Positions 36,058-46,456 are shown, counted from the first letter of the stretch. The stretch: 64,000 bases of DNA from Jackrogersella multiformis (GCA_902806575.1 CADCXD010000009.1:62001-126000), one strand, 5' to 3'. The notes: generated by a model from the letters alone, not told the origin. Program-made: numbers and translations.

Positions 36058-37914
36058 ATGGGTCTCGGAGTACTCGAAGACAGGCATCTCTCTCATGTCC
36101 CCGGCACGGCTCTTCTCACAGACGTGATCGGTTCTGACAACTATCATCATCATGGCGATATCAACACATCAGCCTTACACCACGGAAAAGGCAGGGACTC
36201 GGACGTCCTGCTGGTACCGCAACCTAGCAATAATCCAAATGACCCGTTGAATTGGCCCCTGTGGAAGAAGGATCTGATGTTTTTCTTCATCTGCATTGAC
36301 ACTGCAGTAGTAGGAGCATGGCAAGTGTCCCTTTCATGTTGATACTTCTTTCACCTTTGTTTGATGCGGATGTCAGCATCAAATAAATGGAAAATATGCA
36401 TCATTGTGCGGGACTAATCACATTTCGTCACCAATAGGGGCCCAATGATCACGCCTGGCTTTGTCGAGATGACCTCCGAGTTCAACATCTCTTATAACAA
36501 GCTTAATGGCGATCTCGGATACGGGATACTTGTAATTGGGCTATCGTGTTTCATCACTAATTCGATGGCTGTTGTCTGGGGCCGGAGGCCTATCTTTCTC
36601 CTCGGTAACCTGCTCCTATTTATCAGCAGTATTGGAGGATATTACTCTCATACCTTCGGCAGCCTACTTGGCTTCCGGATTCTAGGATGCGTTGGAATGT
36701 CTCCATTTGAAGTGTGAGTATCAACTCCCCCTTGGAAATGATAACGGGCGATGGTTGACTGTTATAGTTTGGTCACCACAACGATAGCGGATATCTACTT
36801 CGTCCATCAGCGCGGGGTCCGGCTCGCAGCTTGGGGTCTCTGCCTGTCTGTTGGCGTCGGAGGTGGCTCGATCATTTCCGGCTACATCATCCAAGATCTA
36901 GGCTGGAACTGGACGTACGGCATATGCGCCATCATGTTTGGCGTATGGATTATCGTTCTCTTTCTGTTCTGTCCGGAGACGGCCTACAGAAGAGACCAAT
37001 CCCTGAATACGGACCTTGGGACAGGACAGAACGAGAAGCAAGAATTCGTTGGTGATAACACGAAGGCAAAACATGACAGCGGATTTCCTGGGTCTGATAA
37101 CCTCGCGGTCGAAATCGAGGCTATAGAACGTGCCGAGGCAAGTACAGCTGTGCCAGAACAGAAGCATAGTTACTTGCACGAGTTGAGGATATTCCACGGG
37201 AGGGTATCGGACGATTCATTCTTGAAGGTTCTTGCGCGGCCATTGATGATGCTCATATTTCCTCAAGTCCTATTCTCCTTCTTTGCATACGGACTTACGA
37301 CCTCCTGGTTGGTTGTGGTTGGTAGTGTGTTAGCTCAGCTATTCACGTCGCCCCCTTACAACTTTACTGTCTCTGGTGTTGGGCTTGTCTCTATCGCTTC
37401 TCTCATCGGCGCAATCATAGGAGCTTTCATATCCGGGCCCGTAGCAGACTGGATCATCAAAGCGATGGCTAGAAGGAACGGGGGCATATACGAGCCCGAG
37501 TTCAGGCTCGTCCTCATCGTAGTTACTCTTATTCTGGGAGGTATGTCATTCTTCGGTTTCGGCTGGTCGCTTGAAGAAGAGGACCCTTGGATTGCTCCTG
37601 TAATATTCTACGGACTGCAGTATTTCAGTGTGGGTTTCATGACCATTGCCGTATATGGCTATCTGACGGACTGCCACCGCGACAAGGCCCCGGAGGCGTT
37701 CGCGGCGATCAACTTGAGGAACATCTATTCATTCGGCATGAACTATTTCATCTCGGATTGGATCAGCAGCCAGGGCCCTAAGGATGTGTTTTGCATAGTC
37801 GGGGGCGTGCACGTCTTCATTTGCCTATGTGCAATCCCGATGTATATATACGGGAAGAGGTGCAGGAGTTGGACGAGTCGGGTGAAGGTGTTTGAGAAGA
37901 TAATGCAGGCATGA
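36058..37914 (+). CDS. MFS transporter, DHA1-type
   Basis: A twelve-helix drug:H+ antiporter-type permease of the plasma membrane. Exons are 36058-36320, 36438-36713 and 36768-37914, giving 561 aa. The N-terminal cytosolic tail is long and His-rich and ends in NNPNDPLNWPLWKKD, the hallmark lead-in to TM1 in this subfamily. VVWGRRPIFLLGN is the loop 2-3 signature. An acidic loop rich in charged residues (about 260-310) separates the halves. The first intron is unusual: the reading frame requires a GC donor (GCAAGT at 36321) with a normal AG acceptor at 36437. It lies in the accessory block and converges on the HAD gene. A role in export is likely; substrate unknown. Confidence 0.87.
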
Positions 37915-38071
37915 GAATGTTACCAATGAGGATCATCTGGCTGATCGAGGCGAGTCTGAATGCTAGGTATATGAGGGAAAGGAATCTTGTGGATGCAGTA
38001 TTGAGCACAAACCTACTTGAATAGTTAGAATCGATCATGTATCTCATAAGCTAGCAGTTAGCTATAACTGG

Positions 38072-38797
38072 TTACGAAATACTTGGATCGGTATCAAGTG
38101 CGTCAGCCATGTCTCCCAGCGTGTTAAATTTCCAATCATATATCTCCTTCTCCCTATTGCCCATAATAGCACCAGGTCTCTCAATCCAGACAGACTTTAT
38201 GCCCATAGCTCGCGCGGGGTGGTGATCATGGAACTGACTCTGCGCGGTCTGCAATATTTGTTCCTTGTCGACGCCGAACTTGTCCTTGACTGCTTTGAGC
38301 ATGTGCTCGAAGTTTTGATGGCTTGGCTTGTATGAGCCGACCTCCTCAGCTGTGATGACCAGGTCGAAGGGGAATGCTTGTAGCGGACCAGAATTGGTTA
38401 AAGCGAAGGATACGCGGTCGATATTGGACAGTACTACTAGTTTGTACCGCTTCGACAGTCGACGTAGCGCAGCGACGGTATCCGGGAAAGCTGGCCAGCT
38501 GGCTACAGAATTGCCGAAGGCTCGTGATTCCTCAGCAGTGGGTAGCGCCAGTCCTAGCTTCGCCGCGACTCTTTGGTGTATAGTAGCTAAGAGCTGAGAG
38601 TAGGGCATGTTGGGGGTTTCCCTTTGTTGTTTGACTTCGAACTCATAGTAGGTCTCTAGCAAATGTAGGCGGGAGATATCTGTGCGATCATTGGCTCTGA
38701 GAAGAGGTTCTAGAGCTGATAGTATTCCGGTTTCGTAGTCGATTAAGGTACCATAGACATCAAAGGAGAGGAGGCGAAAATCTTTTAAATTTGCCAT
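38072..38797 (-). CDS. HAD-superfamily hydrolase, 2-haloacid dehalogenase type II
   Basis: A haloacid-dehalogenase-fold hydrolase; the type II family hydrolyses 2-haloacids, but many fungal members have unknown substrates. A single exon of 241 aa, with the start at the only sensible ATG (MANLKDFRLLSFDVYGTLID). Motif I is FDVYGTL with the nucleophile Asp at residue 13. Motif II is VVLSNID. The conserved Lys is in VGSYKPSHQNFEHML. Motif III is represented by the SQFHDHHPARAMGIKSVW segment. The length matches the family. The gene converges on the upstream MFS gene (157 bp apart) and is divergent from the Zn2Cys6 regulator (712 bp). It would be cytosolic, as no signal peptide is visible. Confidence 0.9.
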   Translation of the reverse strand: MANLKDFRLLSFDVYGTLIDYETGILSALEPLLRANDRTDISRLHLLETYYEFEVKQQRETPNMPYSQLLATIHQRVAAKLGLALPTAEESRAFGNSVASWPAFPDTVAALRRLSKRYKLVVLSNIDRVSFALTNSGPLQAFPFDLVITAEEVGSYKPSHQNFEHMLKAVKDKFGVDKEQILQTAQSQFHDHHPARAMGIKSVWIERPGAIMGNREKEIYDWKFNTLGDMADALDTDPSIS

Positions 38798-39509
38798 TAC
38801 GCCTAGTTCGATGTTCTCGTTCCCGTAGAGGAAGAAACTGAGTGATACTGAAATATATCACATAGATGCCTATTATATCCAGATTTATACCTAGGTATCC
38901 AGATGAATTGCTTCAGTCGATGGGGTTTCATGGGAGTGACTTACCTAGGAACTTGACCTGAAGGGCGCGCCTTTACGAATACAAGTCGAGAAGAAGCAAT
39001 AGGTACCTAGGTAGGTCATCATTTGACTGGCGGGGTTCTGATAACATGAGATATCCAATGGATCGATCCATTTTGAACTTATGATAACATATTTCGAATA
39101 CCTTATTAATACCTACCTATTGTGTTAGGTAGCCAGTGCTAGTAACTTAAAAGGGGAACCTTAGTAAATGTAAACAATGAATGAGTTTATTGATAAATAC
39201 CTATTTCCAAGATTGTTACTACCCTGGTTATAGGTAGTGGGCCAGATCGCTCTTGCTAGGTCGGCAGGTGTAAGTATTTTAACTTACGGAACTCCGTCCG
39301 TGGATTATGTAATCTAGATCTGGATCCACTGCATCAACTGTAAGGTCCACTGTCACTTATCATTTTACATCCCTAACCTTTCTCACATCAAAACCTACCT
39401 AGAACCTCCTACATAGATCAACCACCTACCTAGGTCAACTCACAAGATCAGCTACCTAACCTTTACATCCCTACCAATGTAACTCTCCAATGATCTTCCC
39501 AATGCTGTC
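38798..39509. promoter_or_regulatory. Divergent intergenic region HAD / Zn2Cys6 regulator
   Basis: 712 bp between divergent starts, with palindrome copies near 38889-38898 and 39001-39016 and a CT-rich leader (39360-39480) before the regulator start. Confidence 0.5.
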
Positions 39510-40847
39510 ATGAAGGCGGCGAGGTATGCTACTTCGCGGCAAAAGGCGTGCAGTAACTGCTCGACTGCGAAAGCAAAATGCGATCGCAAGACAGGACGCT
39601 GTACTCGATGTGCCTTGAAAGGTCTATCTTGTTCTTACCCTCACGATCCCGCACCCAGAGCCTCTGCCGATATTGCGGATTGCAATGGTAAGGTAGGATT
39701 GCATAACTCCTTTCCTACATCCAACATCCATTCTACGTCCGGGAATCTACTTTCGAATCCCGAGCGTGAGATTTCCACTAGAGTAGACACCCTATATTCG
39801 ACTACCGAAGCACCGCAGGTCATTGATGACACTTCCTCAACTATTGTTTCATCCGTCACATTTACGGAAGACTATACTCCGAAAGATTCAAGGCTAGAAA
39901 GCACGGGGCGTCCGCCTCATAGGTTGGACGCCCATGTCCTTGATTTTTCAGGCCTCGAACTCTTTAGTCCCATCAACGTAGACGACATTAGCAACCGATG
40001 GCTGAATTCTTACATTCCCGTTCCCGGCCAGAAACTTAAAGAGTATCCCCCTACGATCACATCTCTTATTTATAGGATTCTCAAGTCGTATGTTGCTATT
40101 GCCGTACGTGGTCGCGGAGCTCCACCATTCGTACATGCCTCACAGATTATGAACACGTCAACAAGGCTACCGCTTTCGACTTGCCTTAGTTTGATTCGCA
40201 TCTGCGAAAACCCCTTTCCGGGTAGTGAGGACGTCGCCGCCGACGTGCTAGGACGAGAGATGAGCAACCTCTATGAAAAGCATGCGACATATGACGATGT
40301 CACCCAGCTTGCGGCCTTTCAGGCCTACATGATTTACTCTATGGTGTTATTCTTCAGGCTCGGCCAGATTTCCGGTCCTTTCCTTCGACAAGCAATGATG
40401 AACCTCCAACAGCTTGCATGCTCAAGCAGTCGAGGAGGACTCATGTGCGTAGCGGAACAACATCATGCTCGTCCTAGATGGGAAGCCTGGATTATCGTCG
40501 AGGCAAAGCGGCGGACGCTGTACGCAATGTATCTTTTCGACAGTGTGCTCTCGGCTCAAGACGGTCTCCAGACTTTTCTCGGCACTGAACTACGAGGCCT
40601 GCCCGCCCCGGCAAACAAGGCCCTGTGGAGGGCACAAGCAAGACAAGAATGGGAAACAACATATAACGGTCACCTGGCAGATTGGTTAGAGGAGGGTCTT
40701 CGTATTGATGAGCTTTGGCCAGTTCCTGCGGATCTAGATGAACCTGGCCTCCTCGCAAGACGCGATAGAGTGGACCTGTGGCTTGAGAACGTTGATGAAT
40801 TTGGAACGATGCTCTATGCGGTAACAAGTTGTACGCATGGTGGTTGA
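39510..40847 (+). CDS. Zn2Cys6 transcription factor, candidate cluster regulator
   Basis: A short fungal regulator in a single exon of 445 aa. The zinc cluster is at the very N-terminus with Cys 14, 17, 24, 31, 34 and 41 (KACSNCSTAKAKCD, then GRCTRCALKGLSC). The rest is the middle/C-terminal domain common in regulators of small fungal gene clusters, with LFSPINVDDISNRWLNSYIP, HPRWEAW-like LPRWEAWIIVEAKRRTLYAM replaced here by RPRWEAWIIVEAKRRTLYAM, FDSVLSAQDGL and a final DEFGTMLYAVTSCTHGG. The length and layout match pathway-specific activators. It sits between the HAD gene and the isochorismatase/MFS pair, so it is the natural candidate to control them. No intron is needed. Confidence 0.88.
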   Translation: MKAARYATSRQKACSNCSTAKAKCDRKTGRCTRCALKGLSCSYPHDPAPRASADIADCNGKVGLHNSFPTSNIHSTSGNLLSNPEREISTRVDTLYSTTEAPQVIDDTSSTIVSSVTFTEDYTPKDSRLESTGRPPHRLDAHVLDFSGLELFSPINVDDISNRWLNSYIPVPGQKLKEYPPTITSLIYRILKSYVAIAVRGRGAPPFVHASQIMNTSTRLPLSTCLSLIRICENPFPGSEDVAADVLGREMSNLYEKHATYDDVTQLAAFQAYMIYSMVLFFRLGQISGPFLRQAMMNLQQLACSSSRGGLMCVAEQHHARPRWEAWIIVEAKRRTLYAMYLFDSVLSAQDGLQTFLGTELRGLPAPANKALWRAQARQEWETTYNGHLADWLEEGLRIDELWPVPADLDEPGLLARRDRVDLWLENVDEFGTMLYAVTSCTHGG

Positions 40848-40956
40848 TTTTCTCTGGCATTAATCATGCCCATACAGAAGTCTATATGTGGTTCATGTCT
40901 TACATGCTAGTCCTGATCGATACGAAAGGAACACAGTGATAAAGACCACGGGCTAT

Positions 40957-41643
40957 CTAAGACCTATCCAGTACCTGCAAGGCTTCGTCGAGGGAAATTA
41001 CATTCAAGTTCATCTTCGGCAGGAATGTTTCCATCATGACTCGTGCATACTCTCGGTGCTGGTCTGGCGGCAGTTCCAATACGTTGTCCGATATGACATA
41101 TATATTATAGTCTAGGTCAAACAATCGATACACTGTGCTCATTACGACCCCAGATAAGCTCAAGCCGGACTGCGGTGGCCTCAGTCAGTCTAGTCCATCC
41201 ACCAAGAGTATAGGACATACCAGGATAATCGTATCGATATTCTGAGCCTTTAGAATTTGTTCTAGGCCGTTGCCTGCGCCAGCGTACCATCTTGTCTTTC
41301 GAAGAACTATGTCTTTCTCGTCAACCGTAAAGGCGGACGCTATCTGCACTGCACTAGAACCAGCGGCGAAGGGATCTAAGCTTTCGATGAGCTTGTGGAA
41401 TGGAGCACCTCTTGTCAGTTCTAGCTTCCCAGGGTCGAAGAATAGAGTCGTAAAGATGATGAGGGGCCGTGGATCCTGCTCGTGAACCGCATTATTCCAG
41501 CAAGAACAATTAGAAATGAACGCTTGTCCCTCAGGAGTATGCTTAACGGCGTCTATGAGAATCGTCATCAAGTCAAGATTGAGGACAGCATAATTTTTAC
41601 CGAAAGTCAAGGCGTGCTTGGTGGATTGCTGTTTAGCGGCCAT
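40957..41643 (-). CDS. Isochorismatase-fold (cysteine hydrolase) protein, catalytic Cys apparently replaced
   Basis: A small alpha/beta hydrolase of the isochorismatase/nicotinamidase superfamily. Exons are 41643-41221 and 41169-40957 with a 51-bp phase-0 intron, giving 211 aa. The catalytic Asp region is YAVLNLDLMTILID. A Lys is present in IVLRKTRWYAGAGNGL. The segment that normally carries the nucleophile, usually SGxxTSGCVxxT, reads SGLSLSGVVMST, with Val in the Cys position. Typical family stretches follow (YRLFDLDYNIYVISDNV and a C-terminal helix). Many fungal homologues of this type show the same substitution, so activity may be lost or altered. The gene is divergent from an MFS gene across only 334 bp and convergent with the regulator. 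Confidence 0.82.
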
Positions 41644-41977
41644 TGCCAGACAAGTTTTTTCCGCAGAGAATATCCAAAAAGGTACTCAAACACGATACTT
41701 TCTTCGCCTGAGGATAGACACATTGCATTGATGTCTAATATCTTGATTGTCGGTGTCATCGTCTCTTACATACCCCGTGGCCGCTCAAGTCCGGTAGGCC
41801 GGCGGGTTTTCGGATTAGGTAAGCCATGATTGGCTGGTACTTCGGAGCTGAGCTCTCAGCTCCGCAACGTTCGTAGAGTTCAACTCCGATCAGAAACAAT
41901 ACCTATGAAAGAGAGCGTTCCCTTCAATTTACTTGACATAGCACTTCAAGTCATAAACTACCCAACAAAAACTGACA
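41644..41977. promoter_or_regulatory. Short divergent promoter, isochorismatase-like / MFS
   Basis: Only 334 bp separate the two start codons, so the genes are probably co-regulated. A near-perfect inverted repeat, GGAGCTGAG and CTCAGCTCC (41844-41865), lies about in the middle and may be a binding site for a dimeric regulator such as the neighbouring zinc-cluster protein. Confidence 0.5.
41844..41865. promoter_or_regulatory. Inverted repeat GGAGCTGAG-n4-CTCAGCTCC, possible operator
   Basis: The two 9-bp arms are exact reverse complements, separated by a CTCT core. The site lies inside the divergent promoter, about 110 bp from the MFS start and 200 bp from the isochorismatase-like start. Inverted arms fit dimeric regulators. 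Assigning it to the zinc-cluster gene at 39510 is inference. Confidence 0.5.
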
Positions 41978-43534
41978 ATGACTACCCAAGAACAGTCACC
42001 TTCACTAGCTCCGGAAGAACCCTACAGCATCTTCGATAAACGGCAGAAAGCTCTGATCGTCCTCATTGTTTCAACTGCTGCAACTTGTAAGTGTACGCCC
42101 CTTACAGTCTTAGTTTTGTTTGGGCAAGCTCTCACATGAATAGTTTCCGGCTTCGCATCAAACATTTATTTTCCTGCACTCCCTACAATCTCTCGGGATC
42201 TGAACGTTTCGGTAGAACTCGTCAACCTTACTGTAACTTCGTACTTGATTTTCCAAGGTATAGCGCCTAGCCTTTGGGGTCCTGTATCCGATGTTAAGGG
42301 GCGCCGAATTGCCTATATCTGCACCTTTCTGGTGTTTCTCGGCGCGTGTGTCGGTTTAGCAGAGACGAGAAACTATGCTACTCTGATAGTTCTACGTTGT
42401 TTGCAAAGTGCCGGTAGTTCCAGCACCATAGCCATCGGAAGCGGCGTACTAGGCGACATTACCACTCGTGCTGATCGCGGTGGCTTTATGGGAATATTCC
42501 AGGCTGGACTGCTAGTGCCCGTCGCCGTTGGTCCAGTTATCGGAGGTGCTTTAGCAGGGTCTTTAGGGTGGAGAGCAATCTTCTTGTTCCTGACCATCTA
42601 TAGTGGCGTGTTCCTGCCCATATTGGTCCTCCTTCTTCCGGAAACTTTGAGGTCGATTGTCGCAAACGGAAGCCGAACGCCACCTAATCTGATCGCTAGA
42701 TGGCCACTTACATATTACCAGAAGATCACCAAGGTAAATTGGGATCCGGAAGCAACTCCGTCACAACCTGCCGCGAGGAAACATATCGATGTGACGGGCC
42801 CTTTCCGTATCATTATTAGTAAATACGCAGCTCCCGTCATCATCTCCCTCGCCATTCATTACACCGTGTGGCAAATGAGCATTACAGCCATGTCCTCTCT
42901 TTTCGAGGACCGCTACGGGCTTAGTCAGACCCAAATCGGCCTGACGTTCATTGCCAACGGGGCTGGATCTATGATAGGCACACTTGTCACGGGCAAGATC
43001 TTGGACATGGATTATCGTCGCGTCAAAGCGAAACACGAGGCCCAGTCGACTCAAATAGACATCGAAACAGCTAACGACCTGGTTCGGTCCGCCACTGACC
43101 CTGAGAGCTCCTTTCCACTTGAAAAGGCACGTCTTCGACTCGTCCCTGTCTTGTCTTTCGTTCAGTGTCTATCCATAATTCTTTTCGGCTGGACTATACA
43201 ATATTCCGACCATGTCCACATTGCCGTGCCCATCGTGTCCACATTCATCACGGGCTGGACTGCTGTCTCGACTCAGTCGGTCGTCATAACTTACCTTATT
43301 GACATATTTTCCGACCAGAGCGCCGCAGCCAGCGCAAGTCTGAACCTCGCCAGATGCTTATTCGCCGCCGCCGGCACCAGTTTTGTGATGCCCATGGTGA
43401 ATAGCATTGGTGTCGGGTTGGCATTTACGGTCTATGCCATCGTTCAAGTAGTCGCGTTGACAGGCGTGGCCGTGCAGTGGAGATTTGCCGCGGTGTGGAG
43501 GAAGGAAGCGGAAAGGGAGAAGAGCCAAGGCTAA
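41978..43534 (+). CDS. MFS multidrug transporter, DHA1/QDR-like
   Basis: A twelve-helix drug:H+ antiporter. Exons are 41978-42086 and 42144-43534 with a 57-bp phase-1 intron, giving 499 aa. The intron falls inside TM1, and the joined sequence reads STAATFSGFASNIYFPALPT, a strong DHA1 signature. Loop 2-3 is LWGPVSDVKGRRIAYIC. TM5 contains the antiporter motif C-like stretch GPVIGGALAGSLGWRAIF. The central loop holds the typical PxxY/W-rich linker, and the C-terminus is short and basic. It shares a short divergent promoter with the isochorismatase-like gene. Export of a product or toxic substrate of this block is plausible. Confidence 0.88.
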
Positions 43535-43830
43535 TCTCGTGGTAAGGGGAAATGATCGCATTGAGGGGTGCATTATAGAATATGAAAACCTTCGAAGTTG
43601 ATGTTCTTGGTATCGTATTATTATTAAAAGTTTAATGTTAAATTTACTTAACGACAACATTTCCATACCCCCTCCTAAGGCTATACCGAGGGACAGGGTG
43701 AAATATTGTACGAATGTCGATACGCCGTTATATCATAGACTCGGCAGAACTACCATGCTCCTCTCATAACTTCGTTCGGTTTATCCGTCATCTATCTACG
43801 TTGTAGTTCATGAGCCTCCAATGTTAACCA

Positions 43831-44168
43831 TTATTTTCCATCTTTGGTATTCTTTGCCCAGATATCATCGAAATGTCTAATGCGATCTTTCGTCTCGTCC
43901 AAATGACTCTTCGCCTCGCTTGACTTTCCAAAGCCAGAACACCGCTCAGATATAGTTGCATCAGAGCGGATATATTCTCGAAGCATGTAAGACTGCTTGG
44001 AGCCTGAGTGACTAAACCAATAGTTAGCTTTTAGGCAGTTTATATGTTTAGACGTGGATTATGTACTTGTTCGTCTCGGAGCTTGGCGGTTGGGTCATGT
44101 TGGAAGAAGGCATCGCGAGTGCAGTGTGTGAAACTGGTACAGGAGCAGTTCGGAGTGTCCGTCAAGAG
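43831..44168 (-). pseudogene. Small Cys-containing protein relic (or gene with unusual splicing)
   Basis: Two minus-strand stretches have clear coding character. The first, 44168-44067, reads TPNCSCTSFTHCTRDAFF then QHDPTAKLRDEQ up to a GTACAT donor. The second, 44027-43831, reads NYWFSHSGSKQSYMLREYI, later TISERCSGFGKSSEAK, and ends DDIWAKNTKDGK before a TAA. The obvious splice pair leaves the frames out of register by one base. A TAA precedes the first part with no ATG. I therefore call it a relic, though an extra small exon or a sequencing error could rescue it. I do not recognise the family with certainty. Confidence 0.4.
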
Positions 44169-45264
44169 TTAAGACTTAATTATTAAGTTGAAAAGGTGCC
44201 GACGAATTCTGTGCTATAAGGATGTAATGCTCCTACGACAACTTAGACTAATTCTGGGAACCCCATCGTTGCCGGTCCTGATCGATATATACATTTTCTG
44301 TATGCCCATGAGGAATAAACGTCTTCTCGTAATTTCCCCATATCTATTAAATTCGCAACTAATATAGAACTGAAATCCAATACATGATTGTGCGGTATTC
44401 GGATTTTGGCTTCGTATTTGCGTTAGGGGTTAGGGGCGACAGGATAAGTCAGTACAAACCCTGTGTTACAGCTGGCCCGTCCAAAGTACCAAATGTCTTA
44501 CGGGGTGGCTAAGTTAAGGCGGTACAATATCAGGTACCTAGGTAGTCGGTCATCCAAACTCCTCGGCAGCTGTTCGGTAGGATTTAGCGAGTGGTTGCGT
44601 TAATGACAAAATCTGAACAAAATCTGCCCAGCAGTCTCAGAGACATAATTAGGAGACAAACCCCGATGACAAAATATGATAGCTACTAGTTAAAAAAACG
44701 GCTCCTTGCATTTAACGAACGGTTATTTTGAAAAGAAACGGTTGTGTATTTGTTGTCTGTATGTAAGCCATCATAAACTTTTATTACCGTTTCCTTTTAA
44801 CCGTAAATAGCCAGCTAAAGCGTTATTAATAAAAGATTATGCACGATTTCAACAACCATTTTTTCTAACCAACCCATTGCCGTTATAGTACCTAAGTACT
44901 TCAGGTTTTCTTTTTCCAGGATATAACAATGGCATTTTATTAACGACAAACTCATTAATATATAGAAGAGTTAAGAGAATTAAGCCTACGCCTATCTAAA
45001 TTAATACGCGCTTCTTTTTTTAAGTGTCTCTTCTAAGGTAAATAGGGGTAAGCGCCACTATTATCGGCTATGCCAATTATGACAAATCAGCGATAGCCCT
45101 GTGCTATCCAATTCCCTAATTGAGTAATTTTTCCCTCGATTTGGCAGCTCTCACTCTCATCTTTCCCAATCGGACAGACACTATTCCTAATCGAGAGAAT
45201 TTCGGCCCAAAACAGTAACCCTCCTTATAGCGTATAACTTCATATGATAACTCTATAACTCTAT
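44169..45264. other. AT-rich decayed intergenic block
   Basis: 1.1 kb without genes. From about 44680 to 45130 it is markedly AT-rich, consistent with old repeat-induced point mutation of a mobile element, but no element ends or coding remnants can be recognised. Confidence 0.4.
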
Positions 45265-45540
45265 AACTCGGCCAAAACCAATGAGCACTTCGCCAGCCAA
45301 AACCTCGAGGACGCCGTGTGCGTGTTCGCCGGCGCCACCGGCGGCATCGGGGCCCGGACGCTCGCGCGCATGGTGTCCATGTTCTACAGCGCGACGACGA
45401 TTTATGTGTTGGAGCGGTCGGTCTTACGATTCAAATGGGACCAGCTCCCGCTGCTGGATTCCTGAGAGAATCCCGGGTGCCGCATCGTGTTCGTCGAGAC
45501 CGAGCTCTCGCTCATCTCGGGCGTCGACGTGGTGAGCAGT
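45265..45540 (+). pseudogene. Short-chain dehydrogenase fragment with premature stop
   Basis: A GC-rich island in AT-rich DNA encodes the N-terminal Rossmann part of a fungal SDR. NLEDAVCVFAGATGGIGART carries the TGxxxGxG cofactor motif, then MFYSATTIYVLERS. The frame is stopped by a TGA at 45462 and continues in the same frame as NPGCRIVFVETELSLISGVD. No start codon is in frame (a TAA precedes it), and the catalytic Tyr/Lys part is missing. It is a truncated pseudogene, possibly the leftover of a cluster gene. Confidence 0.75.
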
Positions 45541-46129
45541 CGGGTTGCGGTCGGATGAATTAGGAGGAATCTGGAACTAATTATCTATATAGACTCGCAA
45601 GAGGCCCTTGAAGTATGTCTTATTTTGCCGTATTAATACCTCTCGAGCCAGTGCTTGCTCTTAAACCTGCCGTTGCTGTTGTGGGAGTCGTCGCGACCAC
45701 ACGTCTTAATCATAGTCAACTACGACTACCTGGGCTTGGTGAAGGCCAGCAACACGCGTAGGAAGAAGCCATCTTGAATATTATGGGTATTATTTGGTAT
45801 TGTACCTAATTAAGAGGGCATCGTGTTTGCGGTATGACGGTACCTAGATCAAGTATGCTCATGCAGCTAAGAACCGTCTAAATATTAGGCAACCAGGTGC
45901 TCTTCTCATTAATACCATTTCGCAATTCTTTTTGCAATAGGCTAGACCGCATAGCCCCCCACAGGGCCTATCACATCTCACCTCCTTATGCACTTATCAT
46001 CATTCCTCAGTCCCTCACCCCCCTTTTCCCCTTTCCCCTTTCCCTCTTCATTCTCCCCTCCTTCTCCCCCCCTCCTGAAATCCAGCATCTCAACCCCAGC
46101 TACAAGCCAGCCGGCTGCTCCATCCCCGC
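45541..46129. other. Intergenic spacer after the SDR relic
   Basis: 590 bp without a gene. The right part (46000-46090) is CT-rich. The stretch 45690-45780 is less AT-rich and could hold further unrecognisable SDR remnants. Confidence 0.4.
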
Positions 46130-46456
46130 TCAGCCAATGACGCGCCAGCCGTCCCGGGTCTGCAGCATGACGGCGGGCACCCGGCGACGCGGACGCGACC
46201 AGAAGTCCACGCCCTTCAGGCGGTCGCGGGCGCGCACCCACGCCTTCCAGCGGCAGACGCCGCAGGGGTCGCTGGCGGCTTGCGTGCGCGACTCCCGGCT
46301 CGCGCCGCCGGCGCACGTGCCGTGGGCGGCGGCGAAGTCGTTGGTGGCGCGGCCGGCCTCGATGGCCTCCTCGCAGGCGCGCTGGTACGCCAGCTGCCTG
46401 TGCTGGAACTTCCCGCACGACGGGCACGTCGTGTACACGATTAGGTCGGTGCACAT
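46130..46456 (-). CDS. Small cysteine-rich hypothetical protein
   Basis: A single-exon ORF of 108 aa with very GC-rich third positions, unlike the flanks, which supports selection for coding. It begins MCTDLIVYTTCPSCGKFQHR and has further cysteines in EEAIEAGRATN (none there), GTCAGG and SDPCGVCRWKAW. The CPSC and CGVC pairs could bind one zinc ion. No signal peptide is visible, so it is probably nuclear or cytosolic. Similar short proteins starting MCT are common in ascomycete genomes without known function. No partner gene is evident. Confidence 0.6.
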   Translation of the reverse strand: MCTDLIVYTTCPSCGKFQHRQLAYQRACEEAIEAGRATNDFAAAHGTCAGGASRESRTQAASDPCGVCRWKAWVRARDRLKGVDFWSRPRRRVPAVMLQTRDGWRVIG

